In this document: one piece after another, positions 54,197-64,000 of the stretch
How positions within the stretch are numbered: position 1 is the stretch's first letter
Layout: every line of letters begins with the position of its first letter
From: Rhyacophila brunnea
Taxonomy: Eukaryota > Arthropoda > Insecta > Trichoptera > Rhyacophilidae
NCBI GenBank assembly: GCA_022495005.1
Contig: JAGYXB010000276.1
Span: 62,001-126,000 of the forward strand
Reading direction: 5' to 3'
DNA: 64,000 nt
Translations under genes and position numbers: made by a program
Notes under the pieces: model-generated
The model's database searches: none
Told to the model about the DNA's origin: nothing
What the model saw: only the letters and a program-made list of their open reading frames with translations

Positions 54197-54510
54197 AATC
54201 ATCATCATCAGCCTGAATCTATCCACTGCTAGATGAAGGCCTCTTTAAGCTGTTTCAACTTCTCTCGGTTCTGTGCGTTGCGCTGCCACGTACTTTCACA
54301 AAACTTTATCATTCCATCGATCCAGCGGCCTCTAGGTCTACCTTGCAGACGTTTTGTAACTCTTGGATACCACTGGATGACTAGATTTGTCCAACGATTG
54401 TCTCTTCTTCGAGTTATGTGTCCAACCCATCTCCATTTGAGGCTTTTAATGAACTCTATTACATCGCAAACCCTTGTCTGCTTCTGTCGGCTGAGGATAA
54501 TTTATAAATA
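54197..54510 (-). pseudogene. LINE ORF2 C-terminus, minus strand
   Basis: On the minus strand the protein reads RWVGHITRR-like, then NRWTNLVIQWYPRVTK, LQGRPRGRWIDGMIKF, STWQRNAQNREKLKQLKEAF, QQWIDSG-like end, followed by a GATGATGATGAT tail (ATCATCATCAGCC at 54199). DNRW...W.PR...R.RGRP..RW.D.....W...A..RE.W....EA is a hallmark of the end of one group of insect LINEs. The strand is set by this reading; the plus-strand frame 54233-54541 is its shadow. 5'-truncated. Confidence 0.8.
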
Positions 54511-54583
54511 CATAACAGAAATTACACTTTCAGATTCCTAAATAAACGAGTCTAAAACTGAATTGCTCAAGACATTTTTTTCT

Positions 54584-54822
54584 TTTGACCATGTCCGATT
54601 CTAATAGGATCATAAAATAGGCCTCTATAGGGTGGAGGTTTGTATTAACATATTTTTGTTTTTACGAGAAATGGATGTTAGCCACATGCTCAATATATTA
54701 GGTCCATATTCTGACTTTAAACACGAATTGAAAAACAATATGTATATTTGCCAGACCTAGGATTCGAACATGGGACCCACGACATTATAAGCCGACGTTT
54801 ATGCCGCTTGGCCATCGTGGGC
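54584..54822 (-). repeat. tRNA-derived SINE, family B
   Basis: On the minus strand: head CCACGATGGCCAAGCGGCAT, AAACGTCGGCTTATAATGTC, B box (ATGTTCGAATCCTAGG). The body follows (TTTTTCAATTCGTGTTTAAA, GGACCTAATATATTGAGC, TCGTAAAAACAAAAATATGT), ending ATCCTATTAGAATCGGACAT. Full length, moderately diverged. Confidence 0.8.
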
Positions 54823-54856
54823 GTCAATACATTAAATATAGCATATATTCAAATGG

Positions 54857-55115
54857 ATTTCAGTTTTGAACTATTCGATTTCGGTAGTTTTTTGCGACTC
54901 GGGTTTCGCCTTTTGGCATCTTCAGGAACAACATGCACTCATCAATGGTAAATGAGCACTGACAACTAATACAGTTAATTCTCGCTAATATAATAAATTA
55001 ATAAGTACAACAATAAGAGTAAAAACCTTAATACCTAACTACTAAGTAAAGAATCAATAGTATAAAAAAACAAATTATGAATAATTGAAGTGTTTGTAAA
55101 AACCCGTATCTAATA
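54857..55115 (-). repeat. Penelope-like repeat with hammerhead-like core
   Basis: On the minus strand, the 54880-54920 segment reads CCTGAAGATGCCAAAAGGCG then AAACCCGAGTCGC. CTGAAGA matches the CUGANGA box, GCC-AAAA-GGC is a 3-bp stem II with a four-base loop, and GAAAC plus a minimal A-C/G-T stem and GTC would complete a type I hammerhead. Stem I pairing is weak, so activity is uncertain. The rest matches the split copy at 25045-25149 plus 26205-26345. Penelope-like elements are known to carry such ribozymes; that is the basis of the family call. Confidence 0.55.
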
Positions 55116-56358
55116 GATAATTTATTAGATACCTACTGCATAAATCGTCATTATTGGAAACAATGGCACTAGGTAGCATTATATTCACACTGTTATTCTA
55201 CCAAAAGTCAAACAAACATTTTCACCGCGTACTCCCACTGTCGAGGTCCCTACATATTACATTCTCTAATTGGGCCCCGCATTCTCTAGTAGCGGCCCTG
55301 ATGCCAGCGGATCACAAAAGTTTAGTAACCTCAAAGTTAAACCGAGCGACAAATCATACAGCTACTGGTGCAATATTCAGTCAACGGGAGGGAAAAAAAT
55401 ATAATAAATAACCACGTGTATCCTTTTAAATTACCTGTGCCGCGGATCGCTTCAAAGGACCACGTGCCTACTTATATTTTGTACTCGTATCCCATGCCTT
55501 GTTACATGTGAAAAATTGCCTTTACGCTTGAAAAAAGGGCACTTTCGGGAATAACAGCATTTTTCAGGTGTTTATGTTTTATTTCTTCAGCTTTTTATGC
55601 TTTAAAGATGTGGCTTGACTCCTAAAAGAAATCCTTGAAACGAAATGTTACTAAAATTTAGTCCACTTTAATGATAACTTTCTTATTATTATTGATTTTA
55701 ATATAACCTTGTGTGCATTTTCAAGGTAATAAATAAACTATTTTTTAATAGTTCACAAGACTTGAAAAATTTTCTTTCTGAATACAGATAATTTACTTAT
55801 TATGTGCCATTTTATGTATTAACAAGAATAATTATTTTTTGGCTACTCGACTCTGCATGACTATCTTCACAGTAATCGAGTGGAACTATTTTGTTCTCTT
55901 GGATCTTTTGAATTAAGTTGCTCCAAAATAACCTAATGTATCCGGAGGACTACTTTTTACTAATATAATCTCTCTCCAATATATTTTTTATAACTGTATT
56001 TAATATTTGATTTTGTTTTGTTTTTTGTATCCACCTGCTATTGAGACCATCACATATTCTTATTGTGCTTATTATTCTGTGATTGTATTGGTTAACCGTT
56101 ATACATATATATCTATATATATACCCCTATATATGATTTTTTTATATCTCAGTAGCATATTGAATTTTTATTTCAGAAATTAATTTAAGCTGCTTTAAAA
56201 TTGAAACATATAAACACAATGTAGATAGCTACCGATGAATGAGTATCTTTATTTATAAATTAGTGTTCACAAGCATAGTGAACTAAGTCCATTCTAGTTA
56301 TTTTTGAGTAAGCTAAATTCAAACATAATATTTGAGTATTTCTTATTCTGTAAGGGTA
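55116..56358. other. Intergenic; no gene seen
   Basis: The 85-codon plus frame at 55154-55411 lies in a slightly GC-richer block (TAGTAGCGGCCCTGATGCCA) but has no known motif. The remainder is AT-rich. Confidence 0.45.
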
Positions 56359-56495
56359 TGAGCGGCTAGACGCCTTTTGGTTTGCCTGCGCGGTATAGTT
56401 TGTGCAAATAATGTGGGACACTTTTCAGTTTGCGCGAGCTACAGTTTTCCCGTTCGTTTCCACGGGCTTCCCGATACAAACCGGGTTGCGCAGGT
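56359..56495 (+). mobile_element. Small TA-type MITE (family M1), copy 3, right end lost
   Basis: GAGCGGCTAGACGCC, TGCCTGCGCGGTATAGTTTG, CTACAGTTTTCCCG, GGGCTTCCCGATACAAACCG, TTGCGCAGGTAA match the M1 copies at 3472 and 10163. The right terminal repeat (CGTCTAGCCGGCGCTT) is missing. Confidence 0.65.
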
Positions 56496-56740
56496 AACAA
56501 TATGAACCGACTGCAAATAGTCAACTGCAGAGATTTGAGGACAATGATGTCAACATATAGGTATTGAACCTGATTTAAACTAACTATTTGTAAAATACCA
56601 TAGTGTAATTTTCTTGACATTTAAACTAGCTTTTTGAAATTGGAAAGCTAAATAAATATTTTGGTGACATTTTAAAATAATAATTACAATTTTATTTAAG
56701 AGTTAGATTTTTCTAAAATAATATTATTATTTTTTAAATA
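56496..56740. other. Intergenic spacer
   Basis: AT-rich, nothing recognised. Confidence 0.5.
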
Positions 56741-57729
56741 AGGTAAACGTACCAGTAGTTGACCATTTAAGAAAAAAATTCAGCAAAAATAACGATTAAC
56801 GTTTAGCATTACACCGAATGTTGGCAAAGCAAGTCTACTCATAATGGATCAAATGTCTTAATTAATATGACAAGACAAAAATTAAGAAAGGGTCTGTTAC
56901 AAAAAAATTGTGTTCAATTTTTCAAGACCATGTTTTTGTTCCAGTAGTTGACCATCCAAAAAATTGAAAGTTCCAGTAGTTGACCACTATATGTTTCAGT
57001 AGTTGACCATGTCTAATCAGGGGTTCCAGTAGTTGACCACTATATTTTTCAGTAGTTGACCATGTCTAATCCTAAGGCTTTATGGGAAATCTGTCATCAG
57101 AGTTGCCTCAGGGCTTCCTGTCAGACCACTCTAGCCCATAGCTACTTGAATCAACTTGGTAGCAATGGGCGGTTTAGTAACAAGTTACATAGGAGAGGAT
57201 TTTGTTTGACAGCCAATCATCAGCTTTGTTCGGGTAACAAAAGGTGCAAAATTAGTTACTTCAAACTAAAAATACAAAAATATATTTATTTTAGCAACTA
57301 AGTACATACATACTACATAGTAACGCATAGGCTCAGTACTTACCAAAATAAAACTTAACATAAAAATCCTTAGATATTCCAAATAAAGTCCAATTCCAGA
57401 ACTAAATAAACATTACGAGTTTTGCTTACTTGTGTCGGGTCATTTATGTGGGATACTACAGCCTTCCATTCATGGCTAAGTACATCGGATTGCTCTGGCC
57501 ATTTCCATAGTCTCCTGCACTTTGCGTCAATGAAATAGTAGCTTTTACTTTAGAAATATGGACGATTTTCCCCGGGAAGTATTATAATATAATGTTCATT
57601 AATGACTTTCATAACGGGCAGCCATCGAGTTTTAGGCTTAAAGCTTTCATCACTAGACTTATGCCATTCACTCTCCGCTGAGTCTGCAATTTGACACTTG
57701 GGTTAGAAGACTCAGAAGAAAAACGCATT

Positions 57730-58349
57730 TTCTTCTTGACTGCTTTCAATTCCCCCATTTTTTTCTTCCTTTGCTTGCTCATTTAGTTCTTTCTTTCTTT
57801 GCCTCTCTGCAGCTCGTTCTTTTTTCAACCGTTCCATTTCTTTTTTCTTCCTCTTTTTGTTTAGGAAATACTCCTGGCAAGTGGGTGGGGGTTTTTTCCC
57901 TTTTTTGCTTTCTTCTTGAATTTTTCTTCCCCTTCACCGGAGAAGAAAAAATGTCTCTTGAATGGACTACGAATAGTTGATGGACCAGCCACGGGTTCAC
58001 TGGCGATTGGAGACGAATCACCATCACAAGTCGTTAGACCAGCCACAGGTGCCCTAGCGATTGGAGATGAAACATCATAATAATTCATAGTATTCCAGGC
58101 GGCCAAAGACATCATATCATCGGATTCCTCTTCTTGCAATGCTGAGTCATCGCTGAGTCTGACCGGGTCAGGTGGAGTGATATTTTCCAACTCATTTTTT
58201 ACTTTTCGCCACAGTGCGAACAGTGACTTATCATCTTTATCAGGTTCATTGTTTTTGCGGAATGATTCAAGATTTTCCTCATCAATGTTTTTACTCAGGA
58301 ACTCCTCTAAATACCGCTTGGGTTCCTCTGATGTAACCATTGAAAGCAC
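57730..58349 (-). pseudogene. pogo-type transposase, C-terminal part
   Basis: The minus frame 58349-57861 reads YLEEFLSKNIDEENLESFRK, KSLFALWRKVKNELE, then an acidic linker, two related segments (SSPIARAPVAG and SSPIASEPVAG), then STIRSPFKRHFFF and a lysine-rich stretch. Further Lys/Glu-rich sequence continues in another frame to about 57730 (KKEEKNG). The order F...LWRK.KN, then Ser/Pro-rich, then PSxxxSPFK, then K/E-rich end, is the usual end of pogo/jerky-type transposases of insects. No start codon of the real protein is present. Confidence 0.8.
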
Positions 58350-58372
58350 ACTTTACGATTCTCCTGGTACTG

Positions 58373-58573
58373 TTACAGCTTAAGGGCTCCATGGACAAAG
58401 TCCACATTTTCGGAAATGTCTTGAGGAATTCTTTTGTACTTGTTGAGGACTGTCGTTGGTGTGACAGCCCCACCGACACTCCCTGTTACTATGACGGTTA
58501 TGCATTCTTTATCTTCGGCATTTACCTGCTGGTACACTGTCTCGATTCCTTTTTTGGCTAAGACCCTGGTCCC
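58373..58573 (-). pseudogene. pogo-type transposase, DDE domain start
   Basis: On the minus strand: GTRVLAKKGIETVYQQVNAE, DKECITVIVTGSVGGAVTPT, TVLNKYKRIPQDISENVDFV and then a stop. KG...V......E..ITV..T....G...P..V...KRIP is the DDE_1 (CENP-B/jerky) signature region between the first and second catalytic Asp. The segment after RIP (with the second Asp, the KPLD-like helix and third acidic residue) is missing, and so is the upstream HTH DNA-binding domain. The C-terminal part follows after about 25 bases in another frame. Confidence 0.85.
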
Positions 58574-59435
58574 CTAGGGGCGGCAGGTTATATGAAAGTA
58601 TGGTGAAGCAGGCAGGTTATATAAAAAAGTATGGTGAGGTAGGCTGATAAACAATTTGCGTTACATTTACGTTATAATGACCAAAGTAAATCCTCCGTGA
58701 TGCCTTGCATTTTTTTTCTCGCGTCGCTATTTCTCGTAAGTTGTCGGCTATTGTTGGCCTGCTTCATTCAGTTGCTATATATTCAGGGCTATAATTCAAG
58801 AAATTTTTGTTTTCCGAAGAAAAAATACACAAACCAAAAAAACCAAAAAAAAAAAGTTGACGCCTAGGTCATCTACTGGACAGAACCACCCTAGACACTT
58901 ATAATTAATAAATAATCATCATTCTATACTTATGAATGTAAAAATTGTTCAAAACTAAGTGACATAATTTTATTTAATTTATCTAGTAGTTGACCACCTT
59001 GGTCAACTACTGAAAAAGTATTAAAAAAAGTTTGAGTAGTTGACCCCCCCACAAACTTGCTTCCTTGTAAATATAACTTAAAAATTACAAATGATATCGA
59101 TACTTCAATGTTATGACTGCCCGTAATGCATTAACTTGATATTATGAAGTCAAAAACATTAAATTGCCATATGCTTACATCCACTGATATCCTTAACAGT
59201 TTACTTAAGAAATTAAAAATAAAATGCTTACGGCGTGATGTGTTGTTTTCAAATAGCTGCTATGACGCTCCTATGACATATGGTGATGTGTTAGTTCCTC
59301 AATCCGACCACAGATGGCTTCACTTGTCTCAACTTTACAATTTAGAGCAATCCCGTGTCTACGTTTCTTATTTTGGGCATTTTATTGAAAAAAGGTCAAC
59401 TACTGGTACATGGTCAACTACTGGTACATTTACCT

Positions 59436-60229
59436 TACGGCTGCGAAAGTAAAACAAAAATATTGGGAAACTATGATTTAGAGTATTTAGACAAGTATTT
59501 AAATAAGTATTTATATTGATAAACAAATTTTAAACTCAACAGGTAGAGTGATTATTATGCACCTGTAATAATTATTATATACAGAATCCAAAACAAGAGG
59601 TTAAAAACTCAAGTCCAGCGGCTTAATCGCGGTCTTTTGAATCGAAACACAACGGAATAGTCAAGTTTATCGTGTTGTGTCTGGAACAAATTTGATTGTA
59701 ATTAGTAACACTGAATCAGTTAAGAGAACTCACCAGACACTGAAAAGTTATGATGCCATTGATCGCGGCGAAAGTTTGTGAATACTTGGTTGAATATATG
59801 AATACAAAAACAAAAATTGCAGACTTGACGTCAATTTACGGTTTAAAAATAATTTTATTGTTTTTTAGTTTACACAAAATTTAAAATATATAATTTATTA
59901 TGTTCATAATATTTAGATTATAAGTGTAGGAAATATTTTTTTCCAAAGCATTAGTAAAGTTATTTACATTAATTTACTGATTACCGCCAGTGACGTCCAC
60001 TTCGGGTAGGTAAATCATATCGTGTTATTAAGGGGCAGTACATTAAAAAGAGACGTCAAATTAAACATGGAATGCAAATATTGCCTATAACTTTTAAGAG
60101 TAGATTCCGTGGTGACGTTAAATTTTTCGCCTGCAGCGCTAACATTCCTTCAATATCTGCGGGTGTACTATATCAACATTTTATGAATTTAATTGCACAT
60201 TATGTTTACACATTATGGACACAGCCCTC
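59436..60229. other. Intergenic; possible lone hAT end
   Basis: At 59992-60010 CAGTGACGTCCACTTCGGG resembles the hAT terminus at 38547, with no partner end found. No gene is supported. Confidence 0.45.
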
Positions 60230-60800
60230 GGTGATTAAAGTAATCACGAAGAGACGCTTCACGTGGCTGTGACATGACGTGTTCTGGATGCCACCAGAGA
60301 GTGTGACACTACGTACCCTCGTGGCACAACCTCAAGGTTACATCGTGACCACCATAATCGGTCCTTACATTCACTGCAGCGGTGCTACAATGCTGAATGT
60401 CTGGCGTGAGAGTTGGACTGAGGGAAGTGGCACTAACTAATTGTTCTATGGTGAATTCGCAGCCAAGCTGCATGGTTTTCGTTTGATAGAACATGGGCCG
60501 GAATGCACATGTGGGCACGACCATCAAGCCGCTGAACATGTCCTCTGGGACTGCCCGTTGATGGGATCCGACCGAGCGGAGCTGTTTGCCAGGGTTCGTC
60601 CACACGCAGGCCCGATTGGCCACACCGACTTGATATCAACCAAGGCCAACTTTGAGGCATTTGAAAAATTTGCTGCGTAGTAATATGGAGGACGGAATAA
60701 TTCCGATCCCTCCTTAGATTCGTCGCTTTCAACTCCTGACTCCTCTATTTCGGCAGAGTTTCAGTACACGGGTACAGAGGACACTTCATGTCATTAAAGA
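60230..60800 (+). pseudogene. LINE ORF2 C-terminus with CCHC knuckle
   Basis: The frame 60441-60680 reads FRLIEHGPECTCGHDHQAAE, HVLWDCPLMGSDRAELF and ends ANFEAFEKFAA. C-x-C-x8-H-x4-C (CTCGHDHQAAEHVLWDC) is the zinc knuckle at the end of R1/jockey-type LINE proteins. An upstream TAA (about 60438) and frame changes show it is dead. It is followed by a 3' UTR with GGAATAATTCCGATCCCTCC. The GC content is clearly above the surroundings. Confidence 0.8.
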
Positions 60801-62098
60801 TGAATGACGGCATAGCAAGTCAAGATTCTTTTTATTTTCTAAAACTCTTTCTTTAAGCACTAAGGTGCATGGTTGCTACATCAGTCCCGTGCAGCATCGC
60901 TTCGGGACAAGGAAGTGTGGCACTAAATTTTTTTCATTCTGACACGTTTATAGCGTAATGGAATGCGGCTGTGTACAAACCACGGCTGCATTATACATGG
61001 CGGGTGGAGATGGGGAAACTAGTAATAGGTAGTATGTTAATTGCAGAACTAATAGAAGTAATACAGAGGATAATGAAATTACATGCGATTTTACTTGAAA
61101 TTACATGAGACTTACATGAGATAGTTTCGAGTAACAATTTTAATACTATGTAGGAGTTCTTCGAGATTTTACAAAATTCTCGAAGGGTTCCGCCAACCAA
61201 TGTTGAATTTCACTGGTATAAGCGTGCAAATTTTATTTCGAGTTATAATGGAACAACCAAATAATACACAGTGTAATGAAGTTGCGCATATTTTTAATCT
61301 TCTTAAAAATCAATGAAAACGGTTTGGCTGTACTACCTTAAAATAAATGAAGCTTTTCTCTGTCGCCTGTGAATAATATTTTGACTACAATGAATTATGC
61401 TTACATTTCATTTCGTTTCGTTTCTCTAACGAAATAATCTTGCACTGTGAAGGATTTCGAATTGACCAATTTTCATAAAGGGTCATTCATCCATCACGCA
61501 ATTCGGATTTATATTTTGGGGGAAATTATTAAATTTATGACTTGCACGTGTGGCTATATTTGTTTGATTCTTTTCTAAGCTAAAAGCTATGATGGCATTC
61601 AAGATATTATTAATTTTAATAAATTACTTAACAAAATATAATACTGTACATATTTATAAATAGATTCTTTTTAATCACTTTAATATAATGAAAAAACAAA
61701 AGAATGACGATTGATTAGTTTGACAGCTTTTTTTAAATTAGAATTTGTGGCGTTTCCCGCAATACTTTTTGTGCCATATATCTCCGGGTGATATTATATA
61801 ATTATCTATCTAATAAAACCGCTTTAAATCTTTCCATAAGATGAGCAAACCTTAGCATATAAACCTATTTCTTCAAAATACATATTATGCAGAAGAACTC
61901 GCTGCCAATTTTTTAAACTTCACAGCTAGTTGTTGCAACTGACTAGGTACTAATTATTACTCTACCGTACACTGTTGCTTCTCCGATAGACCAGCCATAA
62001 TAATAAATTGTATGTTATGTTAAATTCTTACTATTGTGACGATAGTCAATTATTATAAACCAAATCAACGAGTGTAAAATAAAAAAATGTGCTATTCC
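60801..62098. other. Intergenic; no gene seen
   Basis: AT-rich, except 60870-60925 (TCAGTCCCGTGCAGCATCGC), which may be LINE 3' UTR. At 61085-61170 short repeats of TTACATGAGA and TCGAGAATTTTG / CGAAGGGTTCC type occur. No domain in the open frames. Confidence 0.45.
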
Positions 62099-62332
62099 CG
62101 ACCATGTCCGATCCTAATAAGATCATATGGACCTCTACAGAGTGTAGGTTTGTATTAACAGATTTTGTTTTTACGAGAAATGGATGTCAGTCACTTACTC
62201 AACCTATTAGGTCCATACTCTGACTCATACACAAATTGAAATACAATATGTATACTCTCCAAAACCAGGATTCGAACCTGGGACCCACGACGTTATAGGC
62301 CGATGCGTAAACCGCGTGGCCATCGTGGGTGC
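62099..62332 (-). repeat. tRNA-derived SINE, family B
   Basis: On the minus strand: head CCACGATGGCCACGCGGTTT, ACGCATCGGCCTATAACGTC, B box GGTTCGAATCCTGG, body TTTCAATTTGTGTATGAGTC, GGACCTAATAGGTTGAGTA, TCGTAAAAACAAAATCTGTT, end ATCTTATTAGGATCGGACAT. This is the best preserved family B copy in the window together with that at 2030. Confidence 0.8.
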
Positions 62333-64000
62333 TATACTAAACAACAAATAATTATAATAATAATTGTCAAATTTTATTATTATATGTGTCGCTAGATTTC
62401 AAAATCAGCCAAGTCCATAATAGATGAATAGGAGAAACACAGCTTTTTCCCCCTCAATTACACAGTCATAAGGGTGAAAGCTTATATTAATTCGAGTATA
62501 TAATATTTAAAATTAATATATTCCACATTTTGATAATGCAGAAATGTTAGAAAGCAGTAGTTCTTCAGTAATTCACAAAAAAGTAAAAAATACCTAAAGG
62601 TGGACTTGGCTGATTTTGAAATGCAGCGATACATATAATCTTTTTTCATTAATTTACTATGGTTGCTATAAAGGTTAATAGTTGTTATGTCACAAATAAA
62701 TACTATCATAATGCCATAATCCTATTACATTATGTATTCCACTACGAGGGGGGTCCTGTAACATCTTTATCAACTTAATCATTACACAGGCGCATTACAC
62801 ACTCACATACACAACTCCAAATCAATATATAAACGGAATTCAAATATGTTCACACATGTTTCACTGATAATCTACCTACAACCAACCCCACATAGTCATT
62901 GAAAAAACAAACAAAAATTTCACCCTGAGTTTAAATCCAGACCCTCCTGATTTCGAAATCACAATATAGATACTATCAATAATTGTAATAAATGGGCGCA
63001 ACTATATTAAAAAATATGTTACGCAAAACGTATTTTTTATATATGGAATATCATTTACTTTTATAACATGATATAACAGCGTTATTAAATATTTTCCATT
63101 GCTAAACCCTGTTGAGTCACATTACTTGCAACACGGTTAGTTCTATATTATTATTGTCGATGGCAGCAAATCAAAAGCACACAAAGGATCATTCCACATT
63201 GCGCGGGGAAAACGATTCCAGTTCAGAATTTTAAATTCAAATTGCGAACATCACACAATAATTTATTCGATATGGCAATAAAAACCCCCGTTCACAGGAT
63301 ACATCTGTTCTGGAATCAGATATTGTCTTTTTATTTATTTATTCTTACTCACAGTTAAAACAGCAGAACTCTGGAATATTTCACAGATAACCGTATTTCA
63401 ATGCGCAATTGGGTTCCGTGGCTGGGGTGAATTATTGGTTATCTTTCCATAGATCTACCGTTATTTTAGTTATAAATTTACCAAGAAATGAAAATGTTAT
63501 GAAAAATGTATTGCATAAATTACTATTATGTGTGCAATTTTATTTTCAAATATATTTCATATTAATGTCCCCATTTTCAACAAGATCCCGTGACCTGATG
63601 TTATATGGCTGTATAATGAATAAAATCTCATCATTTATATATTTATTTGACTATAAGTGGTGCATTCACTATATTATAATAACAATTTATATAGTTTCAA
63701 TAATTATAAATTAGAATGATATACAAAAATTTAAATATTAAGAACAATAAAAAAATACAGGACAATAATTATAAAGTATTACAATTATAGGCAAATTGAA
63801 TATCTAACACAAAACACAAAAAATATATATTTTCTGCTCTGCTTGATTGCTTGAATGGAAGTATTGAACATGTCAATATATGGACTAAAAGAAAATGAAT
63901 GGTATAGAAATTCTTCTGTATGTATTCACATTGAATATCAGACCAGTAAAATTGAGTTTATCTAATAAACAGAATTTAACATAATCATTATAATCATCGG
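62333..64000. other. Intergenic; no gene seen
   Basis: AT-rich. Two segments, ATTTCAAAATCAGCCAAGTC (62396) and GGACTTGGCTGATTTTGAAA (62603), form a 20-bp perfect inverted pair about 190 bp apart, with further weak pairing (62495 to 62545), so a small foldback element of about 230 bp may lie at 62390-62625. The 101-codon plus frame (63409-63714) is F/I/Y-rich without known motif. Confidence 0.5.

Larger units (their letters stand above)
56741..59435 (-). mobile_element. pogo/Tigger-type transposon, decayed, with motif array
   Basis: TA flanks both ends (56739-56740 and 59436-59437). The left end AGGTAAACGTACCAGTAGTT and the reversed right end AGGTAAATGTACCAGTAGTT differ in one base. The AGTAGTTGACC motif occurs six times in the left 320 bp (56754, 56943, 56975, 56998, 57028, 57051) and five times on the right (58986, inverted at about 59000, 59034, and inverted twice at 59395-59425). 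A 54-bp block with two motifs is doubled at about 56971-57070. The minus strand encodes parts of a DDE transposase. At 58595-58650 a 35-bp unit (GGCAGGTTATAT...AGTATGGTGA) is doubled. 2,695 bp. Confidence 0.9.

Noticed and set aside
54233..54541. Plus-strand gene of 102 codons
   Set aside because: It is the antisense of a clear LINE C-terminus on the minus strand (GRPRGRWIDG, STWQRNAQNREK).
56754..57070. CRISPR-like array (regularly repeated AGTAGTTGACC)
   Set aside because: The motif is only about 11-12 bp, the spacings are irregular, some copies are inverted, and the array sits in the ends of a pogo-type transposon in a eukaryotic context.
57056..57301. 81-codon gene at the left end of the pogo element
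   Set aside because: The frame begins inside the repeated end motif and has no match to a transposase part; it reads against the transposase strand.
60309..60732. Minus-strand genes of 104 and 99 codons
   Set aside because: They are shadows of the plus-strand LINE C-terminus with the CCHC knuckle.

Overview
This 64 kb window looks like AT-rich, repeat-dominated DNA from an insect nuclear genome. The best guess is a hemipteran related to aphids. The grounds are the very low GC content, the many TAATATTAT and GTAGGTACCTA runs, short CCTAA (TTAGG-type) repeats, and the mix of Helitrons, HINE-like elements, tRNA-derived SINEs, hAT MITEs and 5'-truncated LINEs. The species is an inference; no host marker gene is present. 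I found no convincing host protein-coding gene, rRNA or functional tRNA. Almost every open frame longer than 60 codons is either chance or the relic of a mobile element.

Left part (1-20 kb): a piggyBac-type end, a Penelope-like relic, several tRNA-headed SINE copies (two families, here called A and B), small TA-flanked MITEs, a decayed LINE 3' end, a HINE-like Helitron relative with about seven internal repeats (7411-8542) and a shorter opposite-strand copy (15367-15994), and two members of a long-TIR hAT MITE family.

Middle (20-47 kb): at least seven hAT elements, several with recognisable 8-bp target duplications (21637-22308, 27760-28281, 38547-39252, 43689-43939), one of which still carries a piece of hAT transposase (36710-37015 inside 36268-37623). 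A Helitron (23145-25007) encodes only the N-terminal Helitron domain. Next to it, a LINE with YADD reverse-transcriptase motif (25150-26192) is inserted into a Penelope-like repeat. A second copy of the same LINE (46363-46787) has a perfect 10-bp target duplication.

Right part (47-64 kb): a second Helitron copy (47431-49376) with a duplicated 5' terminus, a piggyBac-like MITE with TTAA ends (51078-51504), three minus-strand SINE B copies, a second Penelope-like copy with a hammerhead-ribozyme-like core, a 2.7-kb pogo/Tigger-type transposon (56741-59435) full of repeated AGTAGTTGACC motifs, and a LINE C-terminus with a CCHC knuckle.

The most unusual patterns are: (1) SINE family A occurs at several loci as inverted, head-to-head pairs, so that each locus would fold back on itself; (2) the pogo element carries eleven copies of one subterminal motif; (3) the Penelope-like repeat contains a CUGANGA...GAAAC hammerhead-like core and was split by a LINE; (4) a foldback element carries telomere-like CCTAA repeats in its loop; (5) one Helitron copy has a tandemly doubled 5' end. 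All coordinates of repeat edges without a stated target duplication are approximate, because alignment was done by eye.
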